Below, piece after piece: positions 26,625 to 35,661 of a stretch of DNA of 64,000 bases (position 1 is the stretch's first letter; every line of letters begins with the position of its first letter). Both the position numbers and the translations under genes were made by a program. The DNA is taken from assembly GCF_900107745.1 (NCBI RefSeq), contig NZ_FNRO01000006.1, forward strand, positions 62,001-126,000. The letters are read 5' to 3'. The notes beneath the pieces were generated by a model, which was not told the DNA's origin, did no database searches, and saw only the letters and a list, made by a program, of their open reading frames with translations. The DNA is from Variovorax sp. YR216. GTDB taxonomy: Bacteria > Pseudomonadota > Gammaproteobacteria > Burkholderiales > Burkholderiaceae_C.

Positions 26625-27404
26625 TCAGCGGATCGAATGCAGTGCGAAGCGGACGCCGCCGACGAAGACGCCGCCTGCGTCGCCGGGGAGACCGCGCGCC
26701 TCGGCCGCCCCGCGGATGGCCTTGGCATCGCGGACCGCCAGCTCGATGCCGGCCAGCCCTTCACCGCGATCGTCGCGCGGTGCGATGAAGCGCAGGGTCG
26801 CCTGATCGAGCGAGAGGTGCCAGCCGGTGCCATCGCGCTCCACGGGCCGCTGAAGGATGCGGCCCCAGCGTTCGGCCAGCGCCGACGGATCGTCCGCCTG
26901 CAGCACCGCGCCGGTGATGCCTTCCACGCGCTGTTGCGACACCGCATCGCGCCAGTGCGGACCGGCGGGCCAGTAGGGCCCCTGCAGGTCCGCCCCATTC
27001 AGGGTGGTGTTGATTTCCAGCAGCGCGCCGCCGGTGTCGCGCGGATGAAGTTGCAGTCCCTCGTAGTCGCCGATCGCGAGCGGCGCGGCGATGCGCACGC
27101 CGATCGCATCGACGTGCGTGCGCCAGCGCTCCAGCGATTCGCTGTCCAGGATCACCATGTAGCCGCCGTCGCCCTTGCGCCGTTCGAGATAGCGGCCGGC
27201 GGTGGTGCCCTCGCGCAGCGGCGCGACCACCTCCACGAAGCTGGTGCCGAAGGGCATGAGCGCGTTGTGCAGGCCGAACTGGCCGACTTCCGGGTCGCGG
27301 TGGCACACGCGCACGCCGAACACCGCGCACAGGTCTTCTTGCACCGGCGCGAGCTCGCGCGCCACAAGACAGAGCTGCCGCAGCCGCAGATATTGATTCG
27401 CCAT
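26625..27404 (-). CDS. VOC/glyoxalase-like domain protein
   Basis: 259 residues with two betaalphabetabetabeta modules of the vicinal-oxygen-chelate fold, the second weaker. The first module has LRQLCLVARELAPVQEDLCAVFG and a FVEVVAPLREGT strand. Such proteins can be CoA-thioester epimerases, dioxygenases or lactonylglutathione-lyase relatives; the metal ligand set is not clear enough to choose. It is divergent from the CaiB-type CoA transferase and probably co-regulated with it through the AT-rich 27405-27474 region. Confidence 0.65.
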   Translation of the reverse strand: MANQYLRLRQLCLVARELAPVQEDLCAVFGVRVCHRDPEVGQFGLHNALMPFGTSFVEVVAPLREGTTAGRYLERRKGDGGYMVILDSESLERWRTHVDAIGVRIAAPLAIGDYEGLQLHPRDTGGALLEINTTLNGADLQGPYWPAGPHWRDAVSQQRVEGITGAVLQADDPSALAERWGRILQRPVERDGTGWHLSLDQATLRFIAPRDDRGEGLAGIELAVRDAKAIRGAAEARGLPGDAGGVFVGGVRFALHSIR

Positions 27405-27434
27405 CAGGTTGCCTCTCGTGGTTGTCGTTTAATA

Positions 27435-27448
27435 TGATATAACAAATA
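27435..27448. promoter_or_regulatory. AT-rich shared motif, copy A (TGATATAACAAATA)
   Basis: Lies 26 bp upstream of the CoA-transferase ATG, in the divergent promoter region. It shares TATAACAAAT exactly with the site upstream of the importer at 40431 and 12 of 14 bases with the site upstream of the GntR gene at 31124. It could be the operator of that GntR protein. The TGnTATAAC part also looks like an extended -10 element, so promoter and operator may overlap. Confidence 0.5.
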
Positions 27449-27474
27449 CGAAATTCACAACGAGACATCGAGCC

Positions 27475-28659
27475 ATGACTTCGCTTGCCGGATTGCGCGT
27501 TCTTGATCTCTCCCGCTTCATCGCCGGGCCCTACTGCGCCATGATCCTCGGCGACATGGGGGCGGAGGTCGTCAAGATCGAACCGCCGGGCGAGGGCGAG
27601 TACGCCCGGCGCGCCGTGCCTGGCATCAACGGCCAGAGCCTCTACACCTTCATCGTCAACCGCAACAAGAAGAGCCTCGCAATCGACCTGCGCAGCGGCA
27701 GCGGCCTGAAAGTGCTGCGCGAGCTGATCGCGCGGGCCGACGTGCTGGTCGAGAACTTCCGCCCGGGCACGATGGAGAAGATGGGTCTCGGCTGGGATGC
27801 GGTGCACGCGCTCAACCCGCGCCTCGTGATGGCGCGCATCTCCGGTTTCGGGCAGGACGGGCCGCTCGCCAGCAAGCAGTGCTTCGATGGCGTCGCGCAG
27901 GCGATGAGCGGCCTGATGGACATGACCGGCCCCGAGGACGGCGCGCCGACCATGATCGGTTCCTTCATGTGCGACTACACCACCGGCATGTACGCGGCGC
28001 TCGGCATCCTGTCGGCGCTCAACGCGCGGCATGCCTCGGGCAAGGGCCAACTCGTGGATGTGTCGCTGCTCGAGAGCGCGGTCTCGATGCTGATGACCGC
28101 GATCCCGCAGCAGAAGCTCTTCGGCACCACGATGACGCGCGTGGGCAGCCGCGACCGCTTCGTCGCACCGTCCAACACGTTCGCGACGCGCGACGGCCGC
28201 TATGTACTGATCGTGGGGGGCGACGACAACATGTTCCCGCGCACGGTCCGCGCCATGAAGCAGCCGGCCCTGCTCGACGACCCCCGCTTCGCGACGATGG
28301 CCTCGCGCCTCGCGCACCGCGAGGCGGTCGAAGGTGCGGTGGCCGATTGGATGCTGTCGCTCGACGCCGACGAGATCGTGTCGCGCCTGGAGGCCGAGGG
28401 CGTACCGTGCGCCAAGATTGCGACGGTCGACGAAGTGGTCGCGAATCCGCAGCTCCATCATCGCGGAGCGATTGCCGACATTCCGTTCGGCGATGTGACG
28501 GTGCCGGTGCAGGGCGTGACCATCCATCTTTCCGACACGCCGCTTTCGATCCGACGCGCGCTGCCGCAGGTCGGAGAACACAACGCCGAGGTGCTCCTGC
28601 AGTGGCTCGGCTACGAGGGCAGCCAGATCGCGGCGCTCGAATCGGAAGGCGCGCTCTGA
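27475..28659 (+). CDS. CaiB/BaiF family CoA-transferase
   Basis: 394 residues of family III CoA-transferases. The N-terminal DLSRFIAGPYCAMILGDMGAEVVKIE is diagnostic, and the catalytic Asp is predicted at residue 167 in FMCDYTTGMYA. It moves CoA between acyl groups, activating an organic acid without ATP. It is the first gene of a plus-strand series (CoA transferase, crotonase, SDR, crotonase, GntR). A shared AT-rich motif lies just upstream. Confidence 0.9.
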   Translation: MTSLAGLRVLDLSRFIAGPYCAMILGDMGAEVVKIEPPGEGEYARRAVPGINGQSLYTFIVNRNKKSLAIDLRSGSGLKVLRELIARADVLVENFRPGTMEKMGLGWDAVHALNPRLVMARISGFGQDGPLASKQCFDGVAQAMSGLMDMTGPEDGAPTMIGSFMCDYTTGMYAALGILSALNARHASGKGQLVDVSLLESAVSMLMTAIPQQKLFGTTMTRVGSRDRFVAPSNTFATRDGRYVLIVGGDDNMFPRTVRAMKQPALLDDPRFATMASRLAHREAVEGAVADWMLSLDADEIVSRLEAEGVPCAKIATVDEVVANPQLHHRGAIADIPFGDVTVPVQGVTIHLSDTPLSIRRALPQVGEHNAEVLLQWLGYEGSQIAALESEGAL

Positions 28660-28699
28660 CGCCGATCGTCCCAGAAACCCACCAGCAGGAGACATCCAC

Positions 28700-29491
28700 T
28701 TGACCACCGAACTCATCGAGCATCTCGAGCAGGGCGTGCTCACGCTCACCCTCAACCGGCCGGAGCGGCTCAATGCGCTCACGGTTCCGATGACCGAAGC
28801 GCTGCTCGCCGCGCTCCGGCGCGCAGCGGTCGACACGAAGGTGCGCGCCGTCGTGCTGACCGGCGCGGGCCGCGCCTTCTGCGCCGGCGGCGACGTCAAG
28901 GCGATGGCCGAGGACGATGCGACGCAGCACACGCTCGAATCGCGCACGCTCCAGCTGCGCGAACACATGGAATGCTCGCGGCTGTTGCGCGAGATGCCCA
29001 AGCCGACCATCGCCGCGGTGCGCGGCGCCGCGGCAGGCGCGGGCCTGTCGCTAGCGCTCGCTTGCGATCTGCTGCTGGCGAGCGAAACAGCCAAGTTCAC
29101 TTCCGCCTTCGTGAAGGTAGGACTCTCGGGCGATTTCGGCAGTACCTGGTTTCTGACGCAGTTGCTGGGACCGCGCGCGCGCGCCTTTGCGCTGCTGTCG
29201 CCGGTCGTCAAGGCCGACGAGGCGCTTCAGCTTGGACTGGCCGCGCGCGTGGTGGCCGATGCCGAGCTCGACGCCGAAGCCGCGACGCTCGCCCACCAGC
29301 TTGCCGATGGGCCTTCGATCACGATCGGCCACATCAAGGCGAATCTCAATGCCGCCGAGCAGGGCGCCACGCTGGCGCAGGCGCTCGACCACGAGGCCAT
29401 CCGCCACATCCGCTGCGGCATGACCGAAGACCACCAGGAAGCGGCCCGGGCCTTCGTCGAGAAGCGCGCGCCGAAGTTCGTCCACCGTTGA
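28700..29491 (+). CDS. Enoyl-CoA hydratase/isomerase family protein (PaaG-like)
   Basis: 263 residues from a TTG at 28700, preceded by CAGGAGA. Crotonase oxyanion segments are GAGRAFCAGGDVK and RGAAAGAGLSLALACDL. At the position where hydratases have the PExxxG...GGT glutamate, it reads VKVGLSGDFGSTW, with an Asp as in PaaG-type isomerases. It may therefore isomerise or hydrate an unusual enoyl-CoA rather than act as a standard crotonase. It sits 40 nt after the CoA transferase. Confidence 0.8.
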   Translation: MTTELIEHLEQGVLTLTLNRPERLNALTVPMTEALLAALRRAAVDTKVRAVVLTGAGRAFCAGGDVKAMAEDDATQHTLESRTLQLREHMECSRLLREMPKPTIAAVRGAAAGAGLSLALACDLLLASETAKFTSAFVKVGLSGDFGSTWFLTQLLGPRARAFALLSPVVKADEALQLGLAARVVADAELDAEAATLAHQLADGPSITIGHIKANLNAAEQGATLAQALDHEAIRHIRCGMTEDHQEAARAFVEKRAPKFVHR

Positions 29492-29505
29492 AGGAGCCAG
29501 CACCC

Positions 29506-30276
29506 ATGGACCGCTTTTCTCTCAAGGGCAAGACCGCCATCGTCACCGGCTCGTCGCGCGGCATCGGGCGTGCCATCGCCATCGCCTATGCACGCGCAGG
29601 CGCGCGTGTCGTCATCACCAGCCGCAAGGTCGACGCCTGCCTCGCGGTCGTCGAGGCGCTTCGAGGCGAAGGCCTGGAAGCCACCGCGATCGCCTGCAAC
29701 ATCTCGAAGAAGGACGAGGTGCTCGCGCTCGTCGAGCAGACCGAGAGGATCTACGGGCCGGTCGACGTGCTGGTCTGCAATGCGGCCATCAACCCCTACT
29801 ACGGGCCGATGTCCGGCATCTCCGACGAAGCGTTCTCGAAGGTGATGGACGTCAACATCCGCTCCAACCTGTGGCTGGTCAACCGCGTCGCGCCGGCGAT
29901 GGCGGAGCGGGGCGGCGGTTCGATCGTCATCATCAGCTCGATCGCCGGGATCACCGGCTCGCGCGTGCTGGGCGCCTATGCGATCTCGAAGGCCGCGGAC
30001 ATGCAGCTCGCCCGCAACCTCGCGCTCGAATGGGGCAAGCAGGGCGTGCGCACCAATTGCATCGCACCGGGCCTGATCAAGACCGACTTTGCCAAGGCGC
30101 TGTGGGACAACCCGAAGACGCTTGCGGCGGCGCTGGCTTCGAGCCCGCTCAACGCGATCGGCGATCCCGAGGACATCGCGGGTGCGGCGCTGCTGCTGGG
30201 CTCCGATGCGGGACGTTTCATCACCGGCACCACCCTCGTGATCGATGGCGGCGCGACCATCGGCGGCGAAGCCTGA
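29506..30276 (+). CDS. SDR-family oxidoreductase (probable hydroxyacyl-CoA or alcohol dehydrogenase)
   Basis: 256 residues from the ATG at 29506, which follows AAGGAGCC. Motifs are TGSSRGIG (cofactor), VCNAAIN (NNAG equivalent), an SSIAG strand and YAISK (catalytic Tyr-Lys), with VIDGGATI near the C-terminus. It lies between two crotonase genes (14 and 16 nt gaps), so oxidation of a hydroxyacyl-CoA in the same pathway is the most reasonable role. Confidence 0.85.
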   Translation: MDRFSLKGKTAIVTGSSRGIGRAIAIAYARAGARVVITSRKVDACLAVVEALRGEGLEATAIACNISKKDEVLALVEQTERIYGPVDVLVCNAAINPYYGPMSGISDEAFSKVMDVNIRSNLWLVNRVAPAMAERGGGSIVIISSIAGITGSRVLGAYAISKAADMQLARNLALEWGKQGVRTNCIAPGLIKTDFAKALWDNPKTLAAALASSPLNAIGDPEDIAGAALLLGSDAGRFITGTTLVIDGGATIGGEA

Positions 30277-30292
30277 GCGCACGGGAGGAGGC

Positions 30293-31108
30293 ATGGACTA
30301 CATGGACATCACCGTCGCGACCGAAGGGCGCGTGCGCACCATCACGCTGAACCGCCCGGACCGGCTCAACGCCTGGACGCATCGCATGGAGGCCGAGTTC
30401 CGCCGCGCGATCGAAGCCGCGGATGTCGATGAGGGCGTGCGCGCCATCGTCGTGACAGGCGCGGGGCGCGGCTTTTGCGCAGGCGCGGACATGGACATCC
30501 TCGAAGCAGGCGCTGCCGGTGCGGTGGGCGAGCCCGTCGTCGCCCCGGCAGAATCGCCGCCATCGGGCATCGAGGCCAACTACGCATGGAAGTTCAGCTA
30601 CCTGCTGCGCGTGCGCAAACCGATCTTCGTCGCCATCAACGGGCCGATCGCCGGCATCGGCCTGTGCATGGCTGTGTTCTGCGACTTCCGCTACATGGCC
30701 GAGGGCCAGAGGCTGACAACTGCATTTGCCAAGCGCGGCTTGATTGCGGAGCACGGCATTTCGTGGATGCTGCCGCGATTGGTCGGTCCGACGAATGCAC
30801 TGGACCTCTTGCTGTCAGCACGCACGCTGGTCACGGCCGAGGCCGCCGCGCTGGGACTCGTCAAGGCGCTGCCTTCGGAGGGCTTTCTCTCCAAGGTGCA
30901 GGCGATTGCACGTGACATGACCGAGAACGCCTCGCCGCGTTCGATCGGCGTCATCAAGCGGCAGGTGTACGACAGCCTGTTCCAGGACCTCAACACCGCG
31001 TGGCGACGCGCCGACGAGGAGATGCAGGCGTCATTCGCCAGCGAGGATTTCCGCGAAGGCGTCGCGCATTTCCTCGAAAAGCGTCCGCCAGCCTTCACCG
31101 GGCGGTGA
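30293..31108 (+). CDS. Enoyl-CoA hydratase/isomerase family protein
   Basis: 271 residues from the ATG at 30293, with GGGAGGAGG as a strong ribosome-binding site. Crotonase motifs are GAGRGFCAGADMDIL and INGPIAGIGLCMAVFCDF. The catalytic loop AKRGLIAEHGISWMLPRLVG keeps a Glu near the usual acid/base position, unlike the upstream crotonase. A longer insertion (about residues 70-95) separates the oxyanion loop from the next helix. It is the last enzyme before the GntR gene. Confidence 0.85.
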   Translation: MDYMDITVATEGRVRTITLNRPDRLNAWTHRMEAEFRRAIEAADVDEGVRAIVVTGAGRGFCAGADMDILEAGAAGAVGEPVVAPAESPPSGIEANYAWKFSYLLRVRKPIFVAINGPIAGIGLCMAVFCDFRYMAEGQRLTTAFAKRGLIAEHGISWMLPRLVGPTNALDLLLSARTLVTAEAAALGLVKALPSEGFLSKVQAIARDMTENASPRSIGVIKRQVYDSLFQDLNTAWRRADEEMQASFASEDFREGVAHFLEKRPPAFTGR

Positions 31109-31123
31109 AATAGACACCCGCGT

Positions 31124-31137
31124 TGAAATAACATATA
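31124..31137. promoter_or_regulatory. AT-rich shared motif, copy B (TGAAATAACATATA)
   Basis: Lies 42 bp upstream of the GntR ATG and matches copy A at 12 of 14 positions, although its dyad symmetry is poorer. A TTGAAA pair at 31123 and 31144 repeats with a 21-bp period, which is two helical turns. Together these suggest autoregulation of the GntR gene. Confidence 0.4.
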
Positions 31138-31179
31138 AGCTATTTGAAACAGCGTGCCTCGGCGCACGTCTCCACCACC

Positions 31180-31893
31180 ATGGAAGACATCCTTACCCGC
31201 GACAGCCTCAACGCACAGGCCTACAACAGGCTGTGCCGCGATCTCAAGGCCGGCAGGTTCGCGCCCGGCGAGAAACTCAAGCTGCGCGATCTCGCCGCCG
31301 AGATGGGCATCAGCCCCACACCGGTTCGCGAGGCGCTGGCGCGGTTGATCTCCGAGCAGGCGCTCGAGCAGGTGGGCCACCATTCGGTGCGCGTGCCGGT
31401 GATGAGCGAGGCCCGCTTCTCCGAGGTGCGCGAGCTGCGGCTCATGCTCGAAGGCCAGGCTGCTGCACGGGCCGCCGAGCATGCGGGCCCGGAGGACGTG
31501 AAGAAGCTCGCGGCCATCCACGAGCGCATGGCGGCATTGAAGGAGGCCGGCGATACGGCCGGCGAGCTGCTCGAATCCGAGCGCTTCCACATGGCTGTCT
31601 ATGCGCTCGCAGGCATGCCGGTCCTGCAGCGGATCGTCGAAAGCCTATGGCTGCAGTGCGGCCCGCTCATGAAGGCGCTGCAGACCCACGCGCTCGGCGA
31701 GCCGCGCAAGCAGCATCCGCACCACATGGTGATGCGCGGCCTGCGCAAGCACGATGCCGAAGTCGCGCGGCGCGGCATTCATGATGAGATCGAGCGCACT
31801 GCGGCGCCTATCCTCGCCTACCTGCGTGAGCGCGCGGCGGCAGTGGAGCAGCCGTCTGCGCCCGTGCGGCGCACCGCGGGCCAGACGGCCTGA
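31180..31893 (+). CDS. FCD-type GntR regulator of the CoA-catabolic region
   Basis: 237 residues from the ATG at 31180; a TTG at 31144 would add twelve residues but lies inside the AT-rich region. The winged HTH has FAPGEKLKLRDLAAEMGISPTPVREAL. The FCD domain has ESERFHMAVYALAG and a later HHMVMRGLRKHD histidine set. It is the only GntR protein in the 25-51 kb catabolic region, so it is the natural candidate to bind the motif found at 27435, 31124 and 40431. The ligand is probably the substrate acid or its CoA ester. Confidence 0.82.
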   Translation: MEDILTRDSLNAQAYNRLCRDLKAGRFAPGEKLKLRDLAAEMGISPTPVREALARLISEQALEQVGHHSVRVPVMSEARFSEVRELRLMLEGQAAARAAEHAGPEDVKKLAAIHERMAALKEAGDTAGELLESERFHMAVYALAGMPVLQRIVESLWLQCGPLMKALQTHALGEPRKQHPHHMVMRGLRKHDAEVARRGIHDEIERTAAPILAYLRERAAAVEQPSAPVRRTAGQTA

Positions 31894-32069
31894 TCGCCCG
31901 CCCGGTACCGGCCGGGTCCATGCACCAGGGAAATGGAAGTGGATGCCCAATATTCATCGGGCGTCTCTTGCCGCATCCGCCCCCTGGCCGCATGATCGCG
32001 AAAAAAGCCGGACGACCCGCCCGACGGGCGCCGATCCGGAAGCGCCGAACGACCCGGAGACAAGCCTGC

Positions 32070-33737
32070 ATGTTCGCCTATCGCCACGGCTTCCAGCCGC
32101 TGCATGAGTATTTGCGCCAGCACGCCCGCCAGACGCCCGACAAGGCCGCACTGATCTGGTACGGCCGCAAGATCACCTACGCCGAGCTCGACGACCTGAG
32201 CGACCGCTTCGCGCAGGCCCTGCGGGACCGCGGGATCGGCCAGGGCGACGTGGTGGTGCTCTTCATGCACAACTGCCCGCAGTACCTGATCGCCCATTTC
32301 GGCGCGCAGAAGCTCGGCGCGATCGTGAGTCCCTGCAACCCCGACGCCCGCGCCTACGAACTCGAGCACCAGCTCACCGAACTCGACGCCAGCGCCGTCG
32401 TCGCGGGCGAGGAACTGCTGAAGGTCCTGATGGGGTCGCACGCGATGCGCACCGTCGCGCATGTCTTCGCGGTGCGCTACGGCGAGATGCTGCCCGCGAC
32501 GCTCGCGATGGACGTGCCGCCCGGGATCCGCATGCGGCACGAAGCCGCGCCGCCGCTGCCGTCCTGCGTGATCGATTTTGCGGATGCCCTGGCGGGGGCC
32601 GAGCCCTTCGCGGCCATCGACACCATCGCGATGGACGACGTCTGCCTCATGGCCTACACGTCGGGCAGCACTGGCCTGCCCAAGGGCGCGATGATCAGCT
32701 TCGAGTGCGCGCTCTACAAGACGGCGGCGGGCGCGGAGGGCTTTCGGCTGGGGGCGGACGACGTGATCCTCGCGGACGTCCCGCTGCATCACATCTCCGG
32801 GATGAACACCGGCCTTGCGCTGCCGATCTACTGCGGCGCGACCGTGGTGCTGCTGAACCGCTTCGACGCCTCCGCGGTGCTGCAGGCCATCGAGGCTTGC
32901 CGGGTGAGCTGGTGGTACACGATGGCGCCCTCGCTGCCGTCGGTCATGAACAGCGACGACGCATCGACCTATGACCTTTCTTCGCTGCGCGCCACCGTGG
33001 GGACGAGTTTCGGCGTGCGCCTGACCGAGTCGCTCGCGCGCCGCTGGAGCACCTTCGCCAACGGCTGCCAGGTCCACGAGGCCGGCTATGGCCTGAGCGA
33101 GACCCACAGCAGCGACACGCTGATGCCGCCCGATGCGATCAAGTGGGGCACCAACGGCAAGCCCGTGCCGGGCGTGGAAGTGCGCATCGTCGATCCCGAG
33201 ACCGGTCGCGACGTGCCCACCGGCCAGCGCGGCGAGATCGTGCTGCGCAGCCCGGTGCGCTACAAGGGCTACTGGCTGCAGCCCGAAGCGACGCAGGCCA
33301 TGATGCTCGACGGCTGGCTGCGCACCGGCGACGTCGGCGTGCTCGACGATGAGGGTTACCTGACCTTCCTCGGCCGCACCAAGGAGATGATCAAGGTGTG
33401 GAGCTACAGCGTGTTCCCTGAAGAGGTCGAGGCCATCCTCGCGCTGCACCCCGACGTGCGGCAGGCGGCGGTCGTGGGCCTGCCCGATCCCGATCGCGGC
33501 GAAGCGGTGCAGGCCTACGTCGTGCTGAAGGAAGAGGCTGCCGCGCGAGTGCGCGCCGGCAGGCCGAGCGACCGCGCGGACCAGAAGATCATCGAGTGGT
33601 GCCTGCAGCACATGTCGCACTACAAGGTGCCGCGCACTGTGATCTTCCGCAGCGGGCTGCCGTCGTCCAAGAACGGCAAGCTTTTGCGCCGCATGCTGAA
33701 CGACCCGGCCTCCTCCGCGTCGATGGCGATCAACTGA
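32070..33737 (+). CDS. AMP-dependent acyl-CoA ligase (CaiC-like), copy 1
   Basis: 555 residues from the ATG at 32070. The AMP-binding P-loop is YTSGSTGLPKGA, the adenylate motif is GYGLSETH, the hinge/Asp region is GWLRTGDVG, and the C-terminal catalytic Lys is in SSKNGKLLRRML. It activates a carboxylic acid to acyl-CoA using ATP. It is a clear paralogue of the ligase at 48862 (shared LHEYLR and NCPQYLIAHFG segments). The 177-bp gap upstream shows no shared motif; an in-frame ATG at 31920 gives an implausible Arg/Pro-rich leader. Confidence 0.88.
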   Translation: MFAYRHGFQPLHEYLRQHARQTPDKAALIWYGRKITYAELDDLSDRFAQALRDRGIGQGDVVVLFMHNCPQYLIAHFGAQKLGAIVSPCNPDARAYELEHQLTELDASAVVAGEELLKVLMGSHAMRTVAHVFAVRYGEMLPATLAMDVPPGIRMRHEAAPPLPSCVIDFADALAGAEPFAAIDTIAMDDVCLMAYTSGSTGLPKGAMISFECALYKTAAGAEGFRLGADDVILADVPLHHISGMNTGLALPIYCGATVVLLNRFDASAVLQAIEACRVSWWYTMAPSLPSVMNSDDASTYDLSSLRATVGTSFGVRLTESLARRWSTFANGCQVHEAGYGLSETHSSDTLMPPDAIKWGTNGKPVPGVEVRIVDPETGRDVPTGQRGEIVLRSPVRYKGYWLQPEATQAMMLDGWLRTGDVGVLDDEGYLTFLGRTKEMIKVWSYSVFPEEVEAILALHPDVRQAAVVGLPDPDRGEAVQAYVVLKEEAAARVRAGRPSDRADQKIIEWCLQHMSHYKVPRTVIFRSGLPSSKNGKLLRRMLNDPASSASMAIN

Positions 33738-33759
33738 AGGGGCCGGACCGCGCGCGGCT

Positions 33760-35004
33760 TCAGCGTGCCGCGGCCTTGGGCCGATAGCCGGCCAGCTCGT
33801 GCTTGGCGATGGCGTTGCGGTGGACCTCGTCCGGACCGTCCGCCACGCGCAGGTGGCGTGCATAGGCATAGAACGACGTCAGCAGCGTGTCCTGGCTCAG
33901 GCCCGCCGCGCCGAAAGCCTGCATCGCATCGTCGATCACCTGCACGCAGTTGTTGGGCGCGATCACCTTGATCATTGCGATCTCCTTGGCCGCAACCTTG
34001 TTGCCGACGGTGTCCATGCGCCAGGCGGCATGCAGCACCATCCAGCGGGTCTGGTCGATCAGCATGCGCGCACGCGCGATCCGCTCGCGCCACACGCCCT
34101 GCTCGGCAAGCGGCCTGCCGAAAGCCACGCGCGACACCACGCGCTCGCACATCATTTCCAGCGCCGATTCGGCCATGCCGATCATCCGCATGCAATGGTG
34201 GATGCGTCCCGGGCCGAGCCGGCCCTGTGCGATCTCGAAGCCGCGGCCTTCGCCCAGAAGCATGTTCGATCCCGGCACGCGCACGTTGTCGAACAGAACC
34301 TCCGGGTGCCCGAACGGCGCGTCGAAGTGGCCCATGAGCGCCATGTCCCGCACCACCGTGACCCCGGGCGTGTCGCGCGGCACGATGATCATCGACTGCT
34401 GGCGATGCCGGTCGGCGTTGTCCGGATCGGTCTTGCCCATCAGGATGAAGAGCTTGCAGCGCTCGTTCATCGCGCCGGTGATGTACCACTTCCGGCCGTT
34501 GATCACATAGTCATTGCCGTCGCGGCGGATGCTGCATTCGATGTTGGTCGCGTCCGACGATGCGACCGCCGGTTCGGTCATCGCGAACGAGGACCGGATC
34601 TCGCCGTCCAGCAGCGGGCGCAGCCACCGCTCCTGCTGTTCGGGCGAGCCGTAGCGCGCGATCACCTCGGTGTTGCCGGTGTCGGGCGCACTGCAGTTGA
34701 AGGCTTCGGCGCTCCAGTAGCGGCGGCCCATGATCTCGCAGAGCGGCGCGTACTCGAGGTTCGAGAGGCCCGCGCCGTGGCCGGCCTCGGGAAGAAACAG
34801 GTTCCACAGGCCGGCGGCGCGCGCCTTCGGCTTGAGCTCCTCCATCAGCGGCAGCGTCGTGTACTTGCCGCCCTTCTGCGCGTTGAGGTAGGACTGCCGG
34901 GCTTCCTCCTCGTGACGCTTCTCGTTGGGATAGATGTACTCGTCCATGAAGGCGAGCAGGCGGGTGCGAAGGTCCTGGACCTTGGGGCTGTAGTCGAATT
35001 GCAT
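33760..35004 (-). CDS. Acyl-CoA dehydrogenase, ACAD10/11-like
   Basis: 414 residues. It has the ACAD10/11-type opening (YPNEKRHEEEAR), the FAMTEPAVASSDATNIE flavin-binding segment, NGRKWYITGAMNERCK, and C-terminal GPDEVHRNAIAKHEL. In animals this dehydrogenase is fused to an APH-like kinase, and in the Pseudomonas levulinate pathway the two are separate (LvaC with LvaA); together they handle 4-hydroxyacyl-CoAs through a 4-phospho intermediate. A matching kinase gene is at 38239. It is followed downstream-in-operon direction by nothing else, and preceded by a MaoC-type hydratase 36 nt upstream. Confidence 0.85.
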   Translation of the reverse strand: MQFDYSPKVQDLRTRLLAFMDEYIYPNEKRHEEEARQSYLNAQKGGKYTTLPLMEELKPKARAAGLWNLFLPEAGHGAGLSNLEYAPLCEIMGRRYWSAEAFNCSAPDTGNTEVIARYGSPEQQERWLRPLLDGEIRSSFAMTEPAVASSDATNIECSIRRDGNDYVINGRKWYITGAMNERCKLFILMGKTDPDNADRHRQQSMIIVPRDTPGVTVVRDMALMGHFDAPFGHPEVLFDNVRVPGSNMLLGEGRGFEIAQGRLGPGRIHHCMRMIGMAESALEMMCERVVSRVAFGRPLAEQGVWRERIARARMLIDQTRWMVLHAAWRMDTVGNKVAAKEIAMIKVIAPNNCVQVIDDAMQAFGAAGLSQDTLLTSFYAYARHLRVADGPDEVHRNAIAKHELAGYRPKAAAR

Positions 35005-35040
35005 GGTGATTGGCGAGTGAGAAAGTGAAATGAGGGTCGA

Positions 35041-35499
35041 TCAGTTCCACGAGAACAGGCCGAGCGACACCGCGACGAGCGCCGGCTTGGGCTGACCTTC
35101 GATTTCGACGGTGTTCTCGGTGCGCAGCAGCGTCCAGCCGTCTTCGCGCGGCTCGGCGGCCAGCAACTTGATGTGGTTGCGCACCCGCGAGCCCGCGGAC
35201 ACCGGCGACATGAAGCGCAGCTTGTCGAGGCCGTAGTTGACCGACTTGGTTGGCTTGAGCCCGCCGAGCAGCTCGTACGACGTGATCGGCAGCAGCGACA
35301 GCGTGAGAAAGCCATGCGCGATCGGCGCGCCGAAGGGGCTCTCGCGCTTCGCGCGATCGACGTCGATGTGAATCCACTGGCGGTCTTCGGTGCAGTCCGC
35401 GAAGGCGTCGATGCGCGACTGCGGAACGTCGACCCAGGAAGAGGTTCCGATCGATTGGCCGACGTGCTGCTGCAGGTTGTCTCTCGTGAGAATGGGCAT
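35041..35499 (-). CDS. MaoC-family (R)-specific enoyl-CoA hydratase-like protein
   Basis: 152 residues from the ATG at 35499. It is a single hot-dog domain with DFADCTED-like helix (here AFADCTEDRQWIH), the catalytic Asp/His pair in that segment and FGAPIAHGFLTLSLL, a MaoC signature. It probably hydrates an enoyl-CoA. It is co-directional with the ACAD10/11-like gene and divergent from the FadB-like gene. Longer in-frame starts upstream encode an Arg/Pro-rich leader and were rejected. Confidence 0.88.
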   Translation of the reverse strand: MPILTRDNLQQHVGQSIGTSSWVDVPQSRIDAFADCTEDRQWIHIDVDRAKRESPFGAPIAHGFLTLSLLPITSYELLGGLKPTKSVNYGLDKLRFMSPVSAGSRVRNHIKLLAAEPREDGWTLLRTENTVEIEGQPKPALVAVSLGLFSWN

Positions 35500-35661
35500 G
35501 GAAAGAGGCTTCTGATGGGGATGCATCGATGGTGCCGCGCAGCGGCGCGCGCGGGGTGCCTTGCGCATGAAGCCTTTTCATCTGCCGCATTTGTCTTGTT
35601 GATGCGGCGGCGCAGCGCCTCGACGAACATCGCTTGCCACCACATCACGGAAGGAGACCGT

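Noticed and set aside
31920..32069. Upstream in-frame extension of the first acyl-CoA ligase
   Set aside because: The added 50 residues are Arg/Pro-rich with no homology to ligases; the ATG at 32070 gives the family start.
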